Below, piece by piece: positions 53,040-63,339 of a stretch of DNA of 64,000 nt. Source of the DNA: Coemansia sp. RSA 487. Taxonomy: Eukaryota > Kickxellomycota > Kickxellomycetes > Kickxellales > Kickxellaceae. The stretch spans positions 62,001-126,000 of the forward strand of contig JANBRJ010000007.1 of NCBI GenBank assembly GCA_027577595.1, written 5' to 3'. Both the position numbers and the translations under genes were made by a program. How positions within the stretch are numbered: the stretch's first letter is position 1; each line of letters opens with the position of its first letter. The notes under the pieces were generated by a model. It did no database searches. It was given only the letters and a program-made list of their open reading frames with translations, and was not told where the DNA came from.

Positions 53040-56000
53040 ATGGCGGCAACACATGGAAGGCCGTCGTACCCTCCTTTTGATGAGCCCAGCAGCCCATCGG
53101 CCCAGTCCGACTTTGGCCCCATGTCTCAGCCGTCCGCGCCGTATCTGCCAGGCTATCCGCGTGCGCAGTCGAGTGGCGGGGGATCCAGGCCAGGCATCTA
53201 CTCGTCAGCCTCGCAGCACCACAATGCACACATGACCGGGTCGGCCCCCGCACTCCCTGGGCCATATCCGTCAGCCATGGTTGTCGGCGGCGGCATGCCT
53301 GCAAACAGCAGGATAATCCCCAGCCAGGCGCTGGTCAATGCTGTTGCATCGACGGAAATTAGCCGCCTCCAGCGCGAAAGAGACCTGGCCAATGCACTGG
53401 GCAGGCGGCGGCCCACACATGGGAGCGTTTCGAGCAGCGGGAGCAGCGACTATGTGCTGGGCAATGCGGCCGCCGCCACGTCTGGCCCGGAAAAGCTGTA
53501 CAACGCAAACGCTCCTATGGACCAGGGTCTGCCATACGCTGCCCCGGCACCCAGCGTTTCTGGTGCGCATGGTGGCGCACAGAACAGGTACCGCGCGCCC
53601 CTGCCAAATCACCCACAGCACCAGCACCAGCAGCACCAGCCATACGTCCATGCACCCACCGACATGCGCGTTGGTCGCTCAGTCAGCTCTGCATCCACGC
53701 AATCCAGCGGGTATCGCGGGGCATACAACCAGTCGCTGTATGCGACGCAGCGTGGGGCGCCGCAGCTGGCGCCAGACGCATATGCGCAGCAGGACAACAG
53801 ACTACGCAAGCAGGCGTCGGCCATGTCCATGAACAACACTATCGGCGCGATGCCTGCAAACGGCGGCCGCTACGCTGCCAACAATGCGTCGATTCCCGAC
53901 AGATACCACCGGGCGGGTAGCGATGCTTCGCCAGTCATGCGCCACCGCGCCCACCCAGGCTCACGCAGCGCCCCAGATCTCCACATGGATGCAATGAAGG
54001 AGGCCATCCACGATGTGTCGCAGAATCTCGACCAAAACCCAGTCCCGCAAATTCCCTCCGCTTACTCGCACCCACAGCAGACTCCAATGCCACGCACCCA
54101 TCCTACCCAGCAGCTGCCTCCAGTGCCGCAGCATCCATCGAACCTGAGCATAAGGACCGATGTCACGCAGGGCGGCGGGCCACAGGCTCCTGGCCAACAA
54201 CACATTTTGCCAAACCAACAGCAACAGCAAATGAGATATGGAAATGCTGCCACAGCACCGTATCCGCCTATCTCGGTCTCAGCACCGGGCCTGCCTCCGC
54301 CTTCGGCGATGCCGATGGATCGCAGCGCGCCGCTGGCACACAGGGGAGGCGGTAGCTCCTTGGGCGCAACAGCAGCAGCAGCTGCCACTGTTGCTGCTGC
54401 CGCCGGTTTGGTCCAGCCTAACGGGCGACCACAGAGCGCGGACCCAAAGACAGTGCCGAAAACACCAGCCACCGGCGACACATCTGTTTCTATGCCAATT
54501 CCACCACCCGCACGCAGCGAGCCCGTGCCTGTGAATACGGAACTTGTCGTGCTGCTTGAAAACGTAAAACCCGTGTATCCAGCGATGCTCTCGCTTGTGG
54601 CAAAGTCGTTCTGCGAGATCGTCAGCCAGGTGCTGCAAACGCGCGTGCGCAACGGCCTGGAGCATCCGCAGTGCTTCACCGGGCGCGACGCAGTGGACGC
54701 CGTCTATGCAATCATCAAGGCGGCCGACCGCAACCTCGCGATTGTTGTTGGGCGCGCGCTCGAGCAGCAGCAGCTGTTCCATGACGTCGACTACGAGAAG
54801 CGGCTGCGTGACGACCCGAACGAGCTGTACGCCTTTGACGACGATCTGATGCATGCGCTGATGCGCCAGAATGAGGAGACGTCCGTGGTAGAGGAGGAAG
54901 ATGAGGACGACGACGCCGACGCCGACGAGGAGTCCACGCTCAACCAGGACTCGTCCCGCCACAGCAACGCGCAGAGCAGAACCTCGCTTAGCGCGCAGGC
55001 ACCTGTGCCCGTAGTCAATGGCGTCTTTGTCATGCTGACCGACTGCTACTCGCCAACGTGCTCCAACAGCCAACCCTGCTACAGCATCACGTGCCCGCGC
55101 CAGCGATCGCAGCAAGACCATCTGCGCAAGACGGCCAAGAGCAACGTGGCTGGTGAGATGAAGCAGGAAAAGCTGTGGTCGATGTCTGTGCCCAAGGAGA
55201 TTGTAAAGTCCGTCACCCGCAAGGAGCTGGACCGGCAGGAGCGGCTGTACGAGGTGTTTTACGGCGAGAAGGACTATGTGCGCGATCTGTGCATTCTCCG
55301 CGACCTCTATATGAAGCCCCTGCACAACGGGGACATTGTGCGCGAGGACCGGCGCAAGAACTTCATCACCAAAGTGTTTAAGAACGCGCTAGCGATACTG
55401 GCCGAGAACATGGAGCTGCACAAGGCGCTGGAGAAGCGGCAGAAGGAGGACTTTATCTGCTACCAGGTGGGCGATGTGTTCCTGCCGTTTGTCCAGCACC
55501 TCGAAGCGTATCTCGAGTACTGCGCAAACCAGCCCTACAGCATGCATTTCCTGGATGCCGAGAAGCGCAACAACAAGAGGCTGGTGGAGTTCTTGGACAA
55601 GACGGACCGCCGCCCCGAGTGCCGCAAGCTTGGCGTGCAGCACTTTTTGACGCGCCCGCCAACGCGGTTGGCGCGCTACCCGCTTGTTCTCAAGGCCGTG
55701 CTCAAGTACACCCCTGAGGGCCATCCAGACCGTGAGACGATCCCCTATGTCATCGGGCGGATAGAGTCGATGCTCGGCCGCATCAATCTTGAGACCGGGA
55801 GGGCGCAGAACCGCCTCCGCCTGTTCAAAGTCGACGATAAGCTGGAGTGCTCAGTGGCCGACCGCAACAATCTGCGGCTGACCGACGAGCAGCGCAAACT
55901 TGTGCGCGACAGCCCGCTGCGCAAGCGTGGAGGCAGCGAGACTTCGGCCATCCAAGTCATGCTGCTGGACCACATGCTGCTTATGTGCAAGGTGAAGACG

Positions 56001-57530
56001 GACGCGCAGACAGGAGACGAGAAATACACGATATACAAGCACCCGATCCCACTGCAGTTGCTGACCATCTGCAACCCGGACGACCCGAACTCTACGCGCC
56101 CACGCATGGCTGCCCGCCGCGACTCGAGCTCGACTAGCAACAATGTTGTTTCTCCGAGCGGCACGATCGGAAGCAACGGCTTGGTCTCCATGTCGGGAAA
56201 GGGCGTGAACGCAAACAGCCCCAACTCAACTGTTTCTGCAGCTGCAGGACGCAACGCAGTCGCAAGCACCAGCTCAGCTACCGCCACTGCGCCGCTTCGT
56301 CCAACAATCATCCCAATCGACCACGGCGACTCGCAAAAGGAAAAGTACGCATTCCCCCTGCAGTTCACGCATCTGGGCCGCAACGGGTTCACGGTGACGC
56401 TGTACGCGAACAAGCTGGCGGACCGGCAGCAGTGGTACCAGTGCATCGAGGAGCAGCAGCTGGAGCTGATGGAGCGGCACCGTAAGTTCGAGCTCGTGCC
56501 GGTGTCGGTGCAGTTCCCGGCGGGGATCCGCGTCAACACAGCCGACGTGTACGACCAGGGGCGCGGTGTGGTCATCGGCACAGACCGCGGGCTGTACCTG
56601 GGCGCTGCTGGCAGGCCGCGGTCGTTCCAGCAGCTCAGCCACCTGCGCCACGAGCGCGTGTACCAGATCGAGATCCACGAGAAGCTCAACGTGCTTGCGA
56701 TGGTAGCGGACAAGGACCGCAACCTGTATGTGTATCCGCTGGATCTGCTGATGACGGCTACAACGAGCAGCCGCGGCGGCGTGCGCGCCAAGCCGCTGCA
56801 CACGCACGTGTCGTTCTTCCGGTTCGGAAAGTACCAGGATATGGACATTCTGTGCTCGGTGCGGTCGACGACGCTAAGCAACCAGACGATCATCCACGTG
56901 TACAAGCCGGTGGTGAACCAGCAGAAGAATCGTGCGCTGGGGCGGTTCCTGTCTCTGGGCGGCGGCGGCGAGGCTGGGTCGGCGGCGGACTCGTGGAAGT
57001 GCATCAAGGAGTGCTACATCGCGGCCGAATCGACGTCGCTTCACTTCCTGCGGTCGCGGCTGTGCGTCGGGTGCAGCCGTGGGTTCGAGATCGTTGATCT
57101 GGCAACGATGAACACGCAGTCGCTGCTGGATCCGGCCGACGGGTCGCTCAGCTTCATCAACAAGCGCGAGAACACGCATCCGATTGCCCTGTTCCGCGTG
57201 CACGATGGCGAGTTCCTGCTTTGCTACGACGTCTTTGCCTTCTATGTCAACCGCAATGGCCAGCGCGCTCGGTTCAGCTGGATGATCCACTGGGTCGGTA
57301 CGCCCACGTCGTTCAAGTTCGAGTATCCGTACGTGCTGGCCTTCGACAGCCAGTTCATCGAGGTGCGCCATGTCGAGACCGCCGCCATGGTCCAGGTCAT
57401 CATCACAGGGAACTGCACGTCGCTATCGCCCAATAAGGACCATGTCAATCTGTGTGTCACATCGCCATCGTCTACCCAGTCGCAGGAGGTGATGCGGATC
57501 CAGCACATGCTTGCCAAGGACCCGCTCTAA
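52722..57530 (+). CDS. Second Rho guanine nucleotide exchange factor (DEP-DH-PH-CNH)
   Basis: Exchange factor of the Rom2/Rgf type, 1602 residues from the ATG at 52722 (MNRRNPQAHAGDLTFNGLGD). The open frame extends 15 codons upstream without an ATG. A Gln/Ser/Pro-rich N-terminus includes a 12-Gln run (53004-53039). The DEP domain is about 605-715 (FTGRDAVDAVYAIIKAADRN), an acidic linker follows (EEEDEDDDADADEE), and DH is about 838-1025 (EKDYVRDLCILRDLYMKPL). PH is about 1060-1255, split by a Ser-rich insert near 1126-1190, and CNH is about 1256-1563. Unlike the paralogue at 31.9-38.1 kb it has no visible coding intron and higher GC at third positions. The shared order shows common ancestry, but the low linker similarity points to an old duplication. 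Confidence 0.9.
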
Positions 57531-57710
57531 GCTCCCTGACATTTGAATGTCTTATGTAAGACCCCCTCAAATATTTCTGCTCTATTTTGTCTTTTGCTAA
57601 AAACCCATCATCTTAATATAACCGGCTCTAATTATTTGTGATTTCCATTTATTTTAATGTTTTTTTTCTCTTGGCGACCAACACACAGCTATTAATATGC
57701 CAACTGAACT

Positions 57711-58622
57711 ATGCTTTCACGAACAAAGGTGATATACGAGAACTGCAAGGTGCTGGACATCTCTGGCAATCTCTTGTTCCGAACAAGCCAGAAGCGCCTC
57801 GACTGGTACCTCACGCGCAACCTCGCCACACGGCTCGACTCCTCGACGATTCAGCTGACGTTCCAGAACAAGGGAACCGGCCGTCGGGGCGAGGACTTTT
57901 ATCTCCAAGACATGCGCAACGAGTGCTCTGTGTGCGGCACGCCAGAAAACCTCACCATGCACCACATAGTTCCGCACCAGTACCGCCAACACATGGAGGA
58001 AGCGGTCAAATCGCATTCGTCGCACGATCTTCTTCCCCTATGCATTGCGTGCCATGATGAGTACGAGAAGAGCGCGATGGTGCTCAAGATGCATGTGGCC
58101 GCGTGTTTTGATGCTCCGATGGATGGCCGTGGCTGGATCGAGCGCAAGGACATTGCACGTGGGAGGCGCGCGGCTGCCGCGTTGCTCGGCCCCCATGTTG
58201 CGGGCATTCCCGCGCCCCGCGTACAGGAGCTGCGTGAGGTCGCGGGGCTTGCGGTCGATGCTTACAAGAACCTGTTCCCATCCGATATGCAGCACGATCC
58301 AGAGTGTTCGTTATCGGCTGACCCGTGCGTCCATGATCTCGGTGCGCTTTGCGCTTTGCCGATGCGCGAAAGGGGTCCCGCTTATGTTAGCCATGGCGAG
58401 ATTGTGGTTGATGCATTGCTAGCCGCCGCGAGCAGCGATACGACCAAGAGTGGCGCGTCCAAGATGTGTGACAGCTGCTCCGAGCTTGCTGATGGTGGGG
58501 TTGTAGCCTTTGTGGCTGCCTGGCGCTGCCATTTCCTCAAATACGCTCAGCCAAAGAGTCTGCCTGATTATTGGGACCCCAGCCGCCCTGTATACAATGG
58601 CAACTCGGAAGAGATTGGCTAG
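57711..58622 (+). CDS. HNH-like zinc protein matching the C-terminal domain of EXD2
   Basis: 303 residues that resemble only the C-terminal part of EXD2-type exonucleases, without the 3'-5' exonuclease domain. The start YENCKVLDISGNLLFRTSQK, then RLDWYLTRNLA, matches the EXD2 'DNC...ADWYL' region. A CXXC (C72, C75) precedes HHIVPHQYRQHMEE with His 84-85, SHSSHDLLPLC, and CIACH (C111, C114, H115). Two CXXC pairs around HH give the fold of an HNH/treble-clef nuclease; here the first motif is HH rather than the HN or RN form I recall for animal EXD2. The C-terminal 170 residues have no known domain. Function as nuclease or nucleic-acid binder is inferred. It lies 180 bp after the Rho GEF stop, on the same strand. 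Confidence 0.75.
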   Translation: MLSRTKVIYENCKVLDISGNLLFRTSQKRLDWYLTRNLATRLDSSTIQLTFQNKGTGRRGEDFYLQDMRNECSVCGTPENLTMHHIVPHQYRQHMEEAVKSHSSHDLLPLCIACHDEYEKSAMVLKMHVAACFDAPMDGRGWIERKDIARGRRAAAALLGPHVAGIPAPRVQELREVAGLAVDAYKNLFPSDMQHDPECSLSADPCVHDLGALCALPMRERGPAYVSHGEIVVDALLAAASSDTTKSGASKMCDSCSELADGGVVAFVAAWRCHFLKYAQPKSLPDYWDPSRPVYNGNSEEIG

Positions 58623-59081
58623 TTTTTTTTTTGGTTAAGGTTATTTTCGAGTTACTGAACAATGAAATTGGCGTGGGGGTGTATGGTTGAACATTCTTAA
58701 AAGCAAAGTTATCGCTTTAAAAAAATCACAGCGCCAATTGTGACTGCCTGCCCAGTTACGTTAAAGCATTGTTAAAGAGCAAAAGGCGGAACTCAACAAA
58801 GGATCTACTCCTTTTTTTTGTGCGCTGTTCCGAACCCCAGCTGCTTTTCACAATTTCAATTTCTGATCCCCAACCAAAAAAAATGTGACAGAAAAAAAAG
58901 CCAAATGTTGAAAAAACGGATCTGGAAAGAAGGACATGCCTTATCGCTCGTTTTTTTTTGGGCCTTCAGTTCTTTTTTTTTAAAAAGACGATCCAAACAT
59001 CTCCTTTCCTCCTTTCTCTTTCTTCTTTCGTTACATATACATCTTTTTGTTTCGTGCTTTTCAAGCTTTATAATTTTCAAA
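58623..59081. other. Intergenic interval upstream of MLRQ gene
   Basis: 459 bp with a T9 run right after the upstream stop and pyrimidine-rich tracts (58953-59060) before the next ATG. An in-frame extension upstream of the MLRQ start is open but poor in coding character. Confidence 0.4.
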
Positions 59082-59336
59082 ATGGTTTCCAAGAGCGTAA
59101 AGACTTACATGTGGAGGCACTGGTACCGCTCCGAGCTCATCCCCCTTTACGGTATCTGCGTCGGCGCCGTGGGTGTCTGCGCATATTTTGCCGGCCGCGC
59201 GCTCAGGGGCCCCGATGTTGTCTGGGACAAGGCGAACAACCCTTACCCTTGGATCCATGTCCAGCAGAACGAGACTACCAAGCTCCTCGATGTCACCAAC
59301 CGCTTTGAAAAGCCATGGACCCGCGGTAGGCTCTAG
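59082..59336 (+). CDS. MLRQ/B12D family mitochondrial membrane protein (NDUFA4-like)
   Basis: 84-residue single-helix protein of the NADH-ubiquinone reductase MLRQ-subunit family, which includes NDUFA4 of complex IV and plant B12D. After a short basic N-terminus (MVSKSVKTYMWRHWYRSE) comes the helix LIPLYGICVGAVGVCAYFAG (18-37). It is followed by the family block LRGPDVVWDKANNPYPW. I start at 59082 because RHWYRSELIPL normally lies 10-15 residues in, and AAAATGG is a good start context. The 88 codons upstream in frame are not family-like. Confidence 0.85.
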   Translation: MVSKSVKTYMWRHWYRSELIPLYGICVGAVGVCAYFAGRALRGPDVVWDKANNPYPWIHVQQNETTKLLDVTNRFEKPWTRGRL

Positions 59337-60447
59337 GCCTGATAGACATTCGCATATTCCTCTCTTCTACGGCTTGACTGCTTTTTTCTTTGTTAATGCT
59401 CGTGGACGGTAGATAAATGGGAATACTGTGTATCTGGAATACTCTTTCCTAGTCCACTTTCTATTAACTGTAGTTTATCACTTTTTTGCTTGCTTGCTTG
59501 TTTGTTTGTTTGGTTCTGCTTTAAACTTCTTTTTTCTTCTCTCGTCTCTGTTTTATGGAGGTGGTAATAAAACAAGAAGCTAGCTTGGTACTCAATTCGC
59601 TTATCGCGCTTTCAAACGGTGTGCGCTCTTGTTATTGTTCACATACTATATGTTTTTTTTTTGAAAGATGTGTGAACGCCAGGATGTGAAAAGTGCCACT
59701 TGAGATAGCAGGCATGCGTGGGACTGCGTTTCTTTTTTTTTTTGGATGCTGTCAGTTGACAAATGTGGTATTTCAGTAAGCAGGCGCCTCGTTTCATATA
59801 TTTGTCCTCCACGTATATGACATTCTCCCAAGACAAAAGAAGTTATGTTTGTGCGCAGTCCCACCCCCTCCCCAAAAAACATTGAATCGGCTTTTGACCG
59901 TTCAAGCCACCACCTAGTATCTGTCAGCTGGATATAATATTCAAAGCATGCGCAACAGTGTTAAATGACAGCTTTTCTGTATATCCTCTTTAAATTGAAC
60001 TGAAACTGGAGAAATGTTGCAAGGGCATGAAACGATACAGAGGTGGAGATGTAAGCCTCGTACAGTGATAAACCTTGCTGTTTGGTATCTGGACTCTTCT
60101 TTCCCAAAAATGATCTGTTTTCAAAGTGGCACACCAACTCCTTGGCGCGGGATATAACTACAGAAGAAGCCGTGGTAAAAGAAATTCACCACAACCCCAA
60201 AGCTATGAATCCGACAAAAATGGCGGTAGGACTGGGAAGGCGCGCTTCAAAACGAAACGCATTTATCCCAATCCTTTTAAAACCGAGGAAAACAAGCCCA
60301 AGTTTGATAATGAAATTCGAAAATTTAGGGAAAAAAAAGCGCAGTGTCACTGCAACAAAAAATTACCTTGAGGGCTCCAGACCAGCATTTGCAGCTGTTT
60401 TGGGTGGATTTCACGTGAGGACTTTTTTTCACAGAAAAACACCTCAA
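59337..60447. other. 1.1-kb gene-free interval
   Basis: Between the MLRQ gene and the Hikeshi stop. A (TTGC)3(TTTG)3-type run lies at about 59487-59513. CACGTG occurs at 60412-60417. Two overlapping open frames around 60082-60498 in different phases have Lys-rich translations without recognisable motif, and I treat them as chance. Confidence 0.4.
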
Positions 60448-61113
60448 TTATCCTTGCATCGACGACTCTGGGTCGCGTTGCACTTTGCGCAAGAATGAGT
60501 TGTACCAGTCCTCAAACACCTTTACAGGGAGCACCTGGACCGGCGCGTTCGATCCGATCATCCCCATGGCTGCCGCATCTGGGCGTGTTGTAAACGACAT
60601 TGCATAGTCAAACAGGTTCTGCAGTGCCCGCTCGGCAAATGCTCTAGCTACCTGAGCTGGCATTCCAGAAACATTACCACTGCCCTCTGTACGCGCCGAC
60701 GAAAACGGAACCAGCGATTGCGATGTCGACGCCGACGACAGCGTTGTTGCATTTCCTTGCTGCTTCATTTGCTGTATTTGCTGCTCGACCGCTTGCAACG
60801 GCTCGATCGATATCCCCAGCTCAGCGTTGGTGCCAGACATTCGCGCAGCTTCCTCGGGTGTGATTGTGGATTTGAGCCTGAATATTGCGCTGGGCTTATC
60901 GTTCGACAATGCGCCTAGAAGCTGCCAGCTCTTGTTCAGCCACAGCAGATGCACAGTGGCGGCATACCCGGGCTCGAACGGAATCGTTCCTAGTAAAAAC
61001 ACCACGACATGGTTGATGCTGTGGGCATCCGACAGCTCAAACACGTACTTGTTGACATCAACTTGCTGTATGTTTGTTTGAACTAGTCTGCCTGCTACGA
61101 TGCATCCAAACAT
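60448..61113 (-). CDS. Hikeshi/Opi10 family protein
   Basis: Nuclear import carrier for Hsp70 during heat stress (animal Hikeshi); yeast Opi10 is named for an inositol phenotype. The 221-residue protein opens with the family start MFGCIVAGRLVQTNIQQVD. FLLGTIPFEPGYAATVHLLW and WQLLGALSNDKPSAIFRLK follow. A Gln/Ser-rich linker (about 110-150) precedes the C-terminal helical domain (FAERALQNLFDYAMSF), which ends with FEDWYNSFLRKVQRDPE. The length is normal for the family. It diverges from the glutaredoxin gene across 512 bp. Confidence 0.92.
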   Translation of the reverse strand: MFGCIVAGRLVQTNIQQVDVNKYVFELSDAHSINHVVVFLLGTIPFEPGYAATVHLLWLNKSWQLLGALSNDKPSAIFRLKSTITPEEAARMSGTNAELGISIEPLQAVEQQIQQMKQQGNATTLSSASTSQSLVPFSSARTEGSGNVSGMPAQVARAFAERALQNLFDYAMSFTTRPDAAAMGMIGSNAPVQVLPVKVFEDWYNSFLRKVQRDPESSMQG

Positions 61114-61625
61114 TGTGCACTGTCCACACGTGAAGACTGTTCTAGCCCTTGGCTGGGATTCCTATCGTTGCGGGGGAGGTTGGTTATATGTACAAGACGT
61201 TAGAACGGGCTACCCGGTTAAGCGTTCAGACAAAATAGGTGAAGAAACGAAAAAGAGCGAGAGTAAAGAAAAGAAGGGAAAACTCGTTCCAGACCTAAAA
61301 ACGGAAAATACCAGTCTTCTTCGCTTTGCAGGCAATGCAGAAGCCGATAGAAAAAAGTGCAAGTTTCTGTCATGTTCTTCAACTCACTTTGTCATCATTG
61401 TTGGAAATGCCGGAGAATTACTAATCTCTGATCACCTGTTGAACGAGAATGTCTTGTACATTTTTCCCTTTCTTGCACAAACGGAAAATGGCGCAATCTG
61501 AGCTTTTCTCTGTCTCCAAGCTGTTCACAGAAGTATAAATATCGAGGTGGGTTTCTCTCTTGCCTTTTTCGTCTTATCAACAGACAACCTGGTTTTCTTT
61601 TCTTTTTGCACCCCCTCTCGTATTA
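61114..61625. promoter_or_regulatory. Bidirectional promoter interval Hikeshi / glutaredoxin
   Basis: 512 bp without coding sequence. TATAAATA at 61534-61541 lies 85 bp before the glutaredoxin ATG. CACGTG at 61127-61132 lies 14 bp upstream of the Hikeshi ATG. TTCACAGAA at about 61524-61532 resembles a loose heat-shock element, but its spacing is 3 rather than 2. Confidence 0.5.
61534..61541 (+). promoter_or_regulatory. TATA box of glutaredoxin gene
   Basis: TATAAATA, a close match to the consensus, 85 bp before the proposed start codon at 61626. Confidence 0.5.
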
Positions 61626-62126
61626 ATGGGTATCACGTCGTCTTTGCCACAAAACTCTTCCACTCAAAACATGCCGATCGCATCGAAAGCCGTCTCAGAG
61701 CTTGTCAAGAAGCTCATCACCGACAACAGGGTCATGATCTTCTCAAAGTCATACTGCCCGTACTCCAACAACACCAAGAGCCTGCTGACCGAAAATGGGA
61801 TTGAGTTCAGCGCCATTGAGCTGGATATCAGGAAAGACGGGTCAGAGATCCAGAACCACCTTGCTGCCATCAGTGGCCAGCGCACCGTGCCTAATGTTTT
61901 TGCCAACGGCCACCACGTCGGCGGCTGCGATGACACTTTCGCTGCCTTCAAGACCAACAGGCTTATAGATATGCTGAACGGTCCGGCGGGAAAGTTTGCT
62001 GAAGCAAAGAAGGAAGAGGATAAGAAGACAAAGTCATCTTCCGCGTCCCCAGCGCCTGCAAACGCATCATCTTCTGCGTCCGCAAGTGCAGCTCCGGCCG
62101 CGTCCGACGACAAGGCTCCTATCTAA
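61626..62126 (+). CDS. Glutaredoxin with CPYS active site and possible N-myristoylation signal
   Basis: Glutathione-dependent oxidoreductase of 166 residues. The thioredoxin-like fold contains the active site CPYS (Cys 44) in VMIFSKSYCPYSNN, a cis-Pro motif TVP in QRTVPNVFANGHHVGGCDD, and the glutathione-binding GG. The second active-site position is Ser, as in yeast Grx7 and some plant enzymes, so it probably acts by a monothiol mechanism. The ATG at 61626 gives MGITSSLPQN, which fits the myristoylation pattern M-G-x-x-x-S. A later Met at 61671 (MPIASKAV) would remove it. The C-terminal about 45 residues are a Lys/Ser/Ala-rich tail (KKEEDKKTKSSSASPAPA) that glutaredoxins normally lack. Confidence 0.9.
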   Translation: MGITSSLPQNSSTQNMPIASKAVSELVKKLITDNRVMIFSKSYCPYSNNTKSLLTENGIEFSAIELDIRKDGSEIQNHLAAISGQRTVPNVFANGHHVGGCDDTFAAFKTNRLIDMLNGPAGKFAEAKKEEDKKTKSSSASPAPANASSSASASAAPAASDDKAPI

Positions 62127-62295
62127 TGGATATAGCATAAAACATCCCTGAAATTCTGTGTATATCTCACTGATTTGTTTTTTTTTTTTTTAAAAAAACA
62201 TCCTTATTAGCTCCGTTCATATAATACCTTTTTCGTTTATTTTGCTCCGATAATAATAGCGATTGATGCTGCTCCCTTGTTGGTGTTGTTTCTAT

Positions 62296-63087
62296 CTAAC
62301 CCCGAACAAGGGCATCTACTAAATCAGAAAACGTGTCAAATGTGCCGTCCAACGGTGTCTGTGCCTTGGTCTCGTCGTTGGCACGATACTTGCCGGTGCG
62401 CACCAGATAACGTTGAAGCCCCAGATCCTGCGCACCTCCGCCAAGATCAGCGAGGACGTCATCGCCGATCATGGCCACCGACTCTGGCGATTCCAGAAGC
62501 CTCATGTCTGCCAATGCAAGCTGGTAAAACTCCTTGGCTGGCTTGCCGACAAGAATGGCTTGTTTGTCTGCAGCATACTCCAGTGCTGCTACAAAGCCTC
62601 CTGGACCCATCGACAGATGGTGCTCAGTCTGTGCGTAATACTTTGCCCTGTGGATCCCGATCAGATCCGCGCCGCCAAGCAGCGCACGGAATGCACAGTT
62701 CATGTGCTCGTAGTCAAACTTTGATGGTGCCAGCCCAACAACGACCGCGTTGTATGGCGGACTTTGGTCGACATCGGCAAACTGCTCCAGAGCTGCGTCT
62801 TCGAGAAGCAGAAGTGGGCGGCACCCACGGTCCAGCACCAACCTCTTTGCTGCACTAAGCGAGGTGAATATTTCTTTGCGCTCCAGCTCAAAGCCCAAAC
62901 TGATCAATTTCTTGTATAGCCTTTCGTCGCTGGTTTTCGTCGAGTTAGTCACAAAGCGTACGTTGATCCCCTCGGCACGAAGTTTCTTTAGTGCCTCGAC
63001 TGCGTTTGGTGTGACCTTGTTGTCTATGTGGATTGTACCACTCAGATCCAGAAGAACCCCCTTAAGAGCCTTGCGCACTGTTGCCAT
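62296..63087 (-). CDS. HAD-type phosphatase, HDHD2-like
   Basis: 263-residue haloacid dehalogenase superfamily hydrolase of the C2-capped (type II) group. Motif I is GVLLDLSGTIH (nucleophile Asp 14, with Ser in place of the second Asp, as is usual for HDHD2/LHPP). Motif II is VTNST, motif III the Lys in ILVGKPAKEFY, and motif IV MIGDDVLADLGGG. The cap domain lies between. The substrate is unknown; HDHD2/LHPP relatives act on small phosphates or phospho-amino acids. I chose the ATG at 63085-63087 (MATVRKALKG) because the 18 upstream codons are outside the fold. Confidence 0.88.
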   Translation of the reverse strand: MATVRKALKGVLLDLSGTIHIDNKVTPNAVEALKKLRAEGINVRFVTNSTKTSDERLYKKLISLGFELERKEIFTSLSAAKRLVLDRGCRPLLLLEDAALEQFADVDQSPPYNAVVVGLAPSKFDYEHMNCAFRALLGGADLIGIHRAKYYAQTEHHLSMGPGGFVAALEYAADKQAILVGKPAKEFYQLALADMRLLESPESVAMIGDDVLADLGGGAQDLGLQRYLVRTGKYRANDETKAQTPLDGTFDTFSDLVDALVRG

Positions 63088-63339
63088 CGTTTTTTTTATT
63101 AAAGATGAAAATGCTAATATAAAGATGCTTGAAATATGCAAACACTATTATTACCACAGGCCACAACAGCATCTCTGTTGAACATTACGTTGATTATGTC
63201 TACACAGTTATGGACCACTCTTTTGATGCCCGTGGAGCTGGGATGTGCCAGTTACGGATCAACCAGCTGGTTTCATCGATCTTTTTGATACTCAATTGAC
63301 CCACAACAAATGTTTTATATCAACAGCAAAAAAAAAAAC

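Noticed and set aside
54279-57007. Long minus-strand open frames (348 and 420 codons) inside the second Rho GEF
   Set aside because: They are antisense shadows of a GC-rich, strongly biased coding region; translations are low-complexity (His/Leu/Val/Arg) and carry no motif, while the plus strand has full DH and CNH domains.
58818-59081. N-terminal extension of the MLRQ protein
   Set aside because: The 88 upstream codons are Phe/Ser/Lys-rich from T- and A-runs, while the family N-terminus starts at 59082.
60082-60498. 138-codon plus-strand frame overlapping the Hikeshi stop
   Set aside because: Basic, motif-free translation; a second frame in the same place is equally open, so neither has distinctive support.
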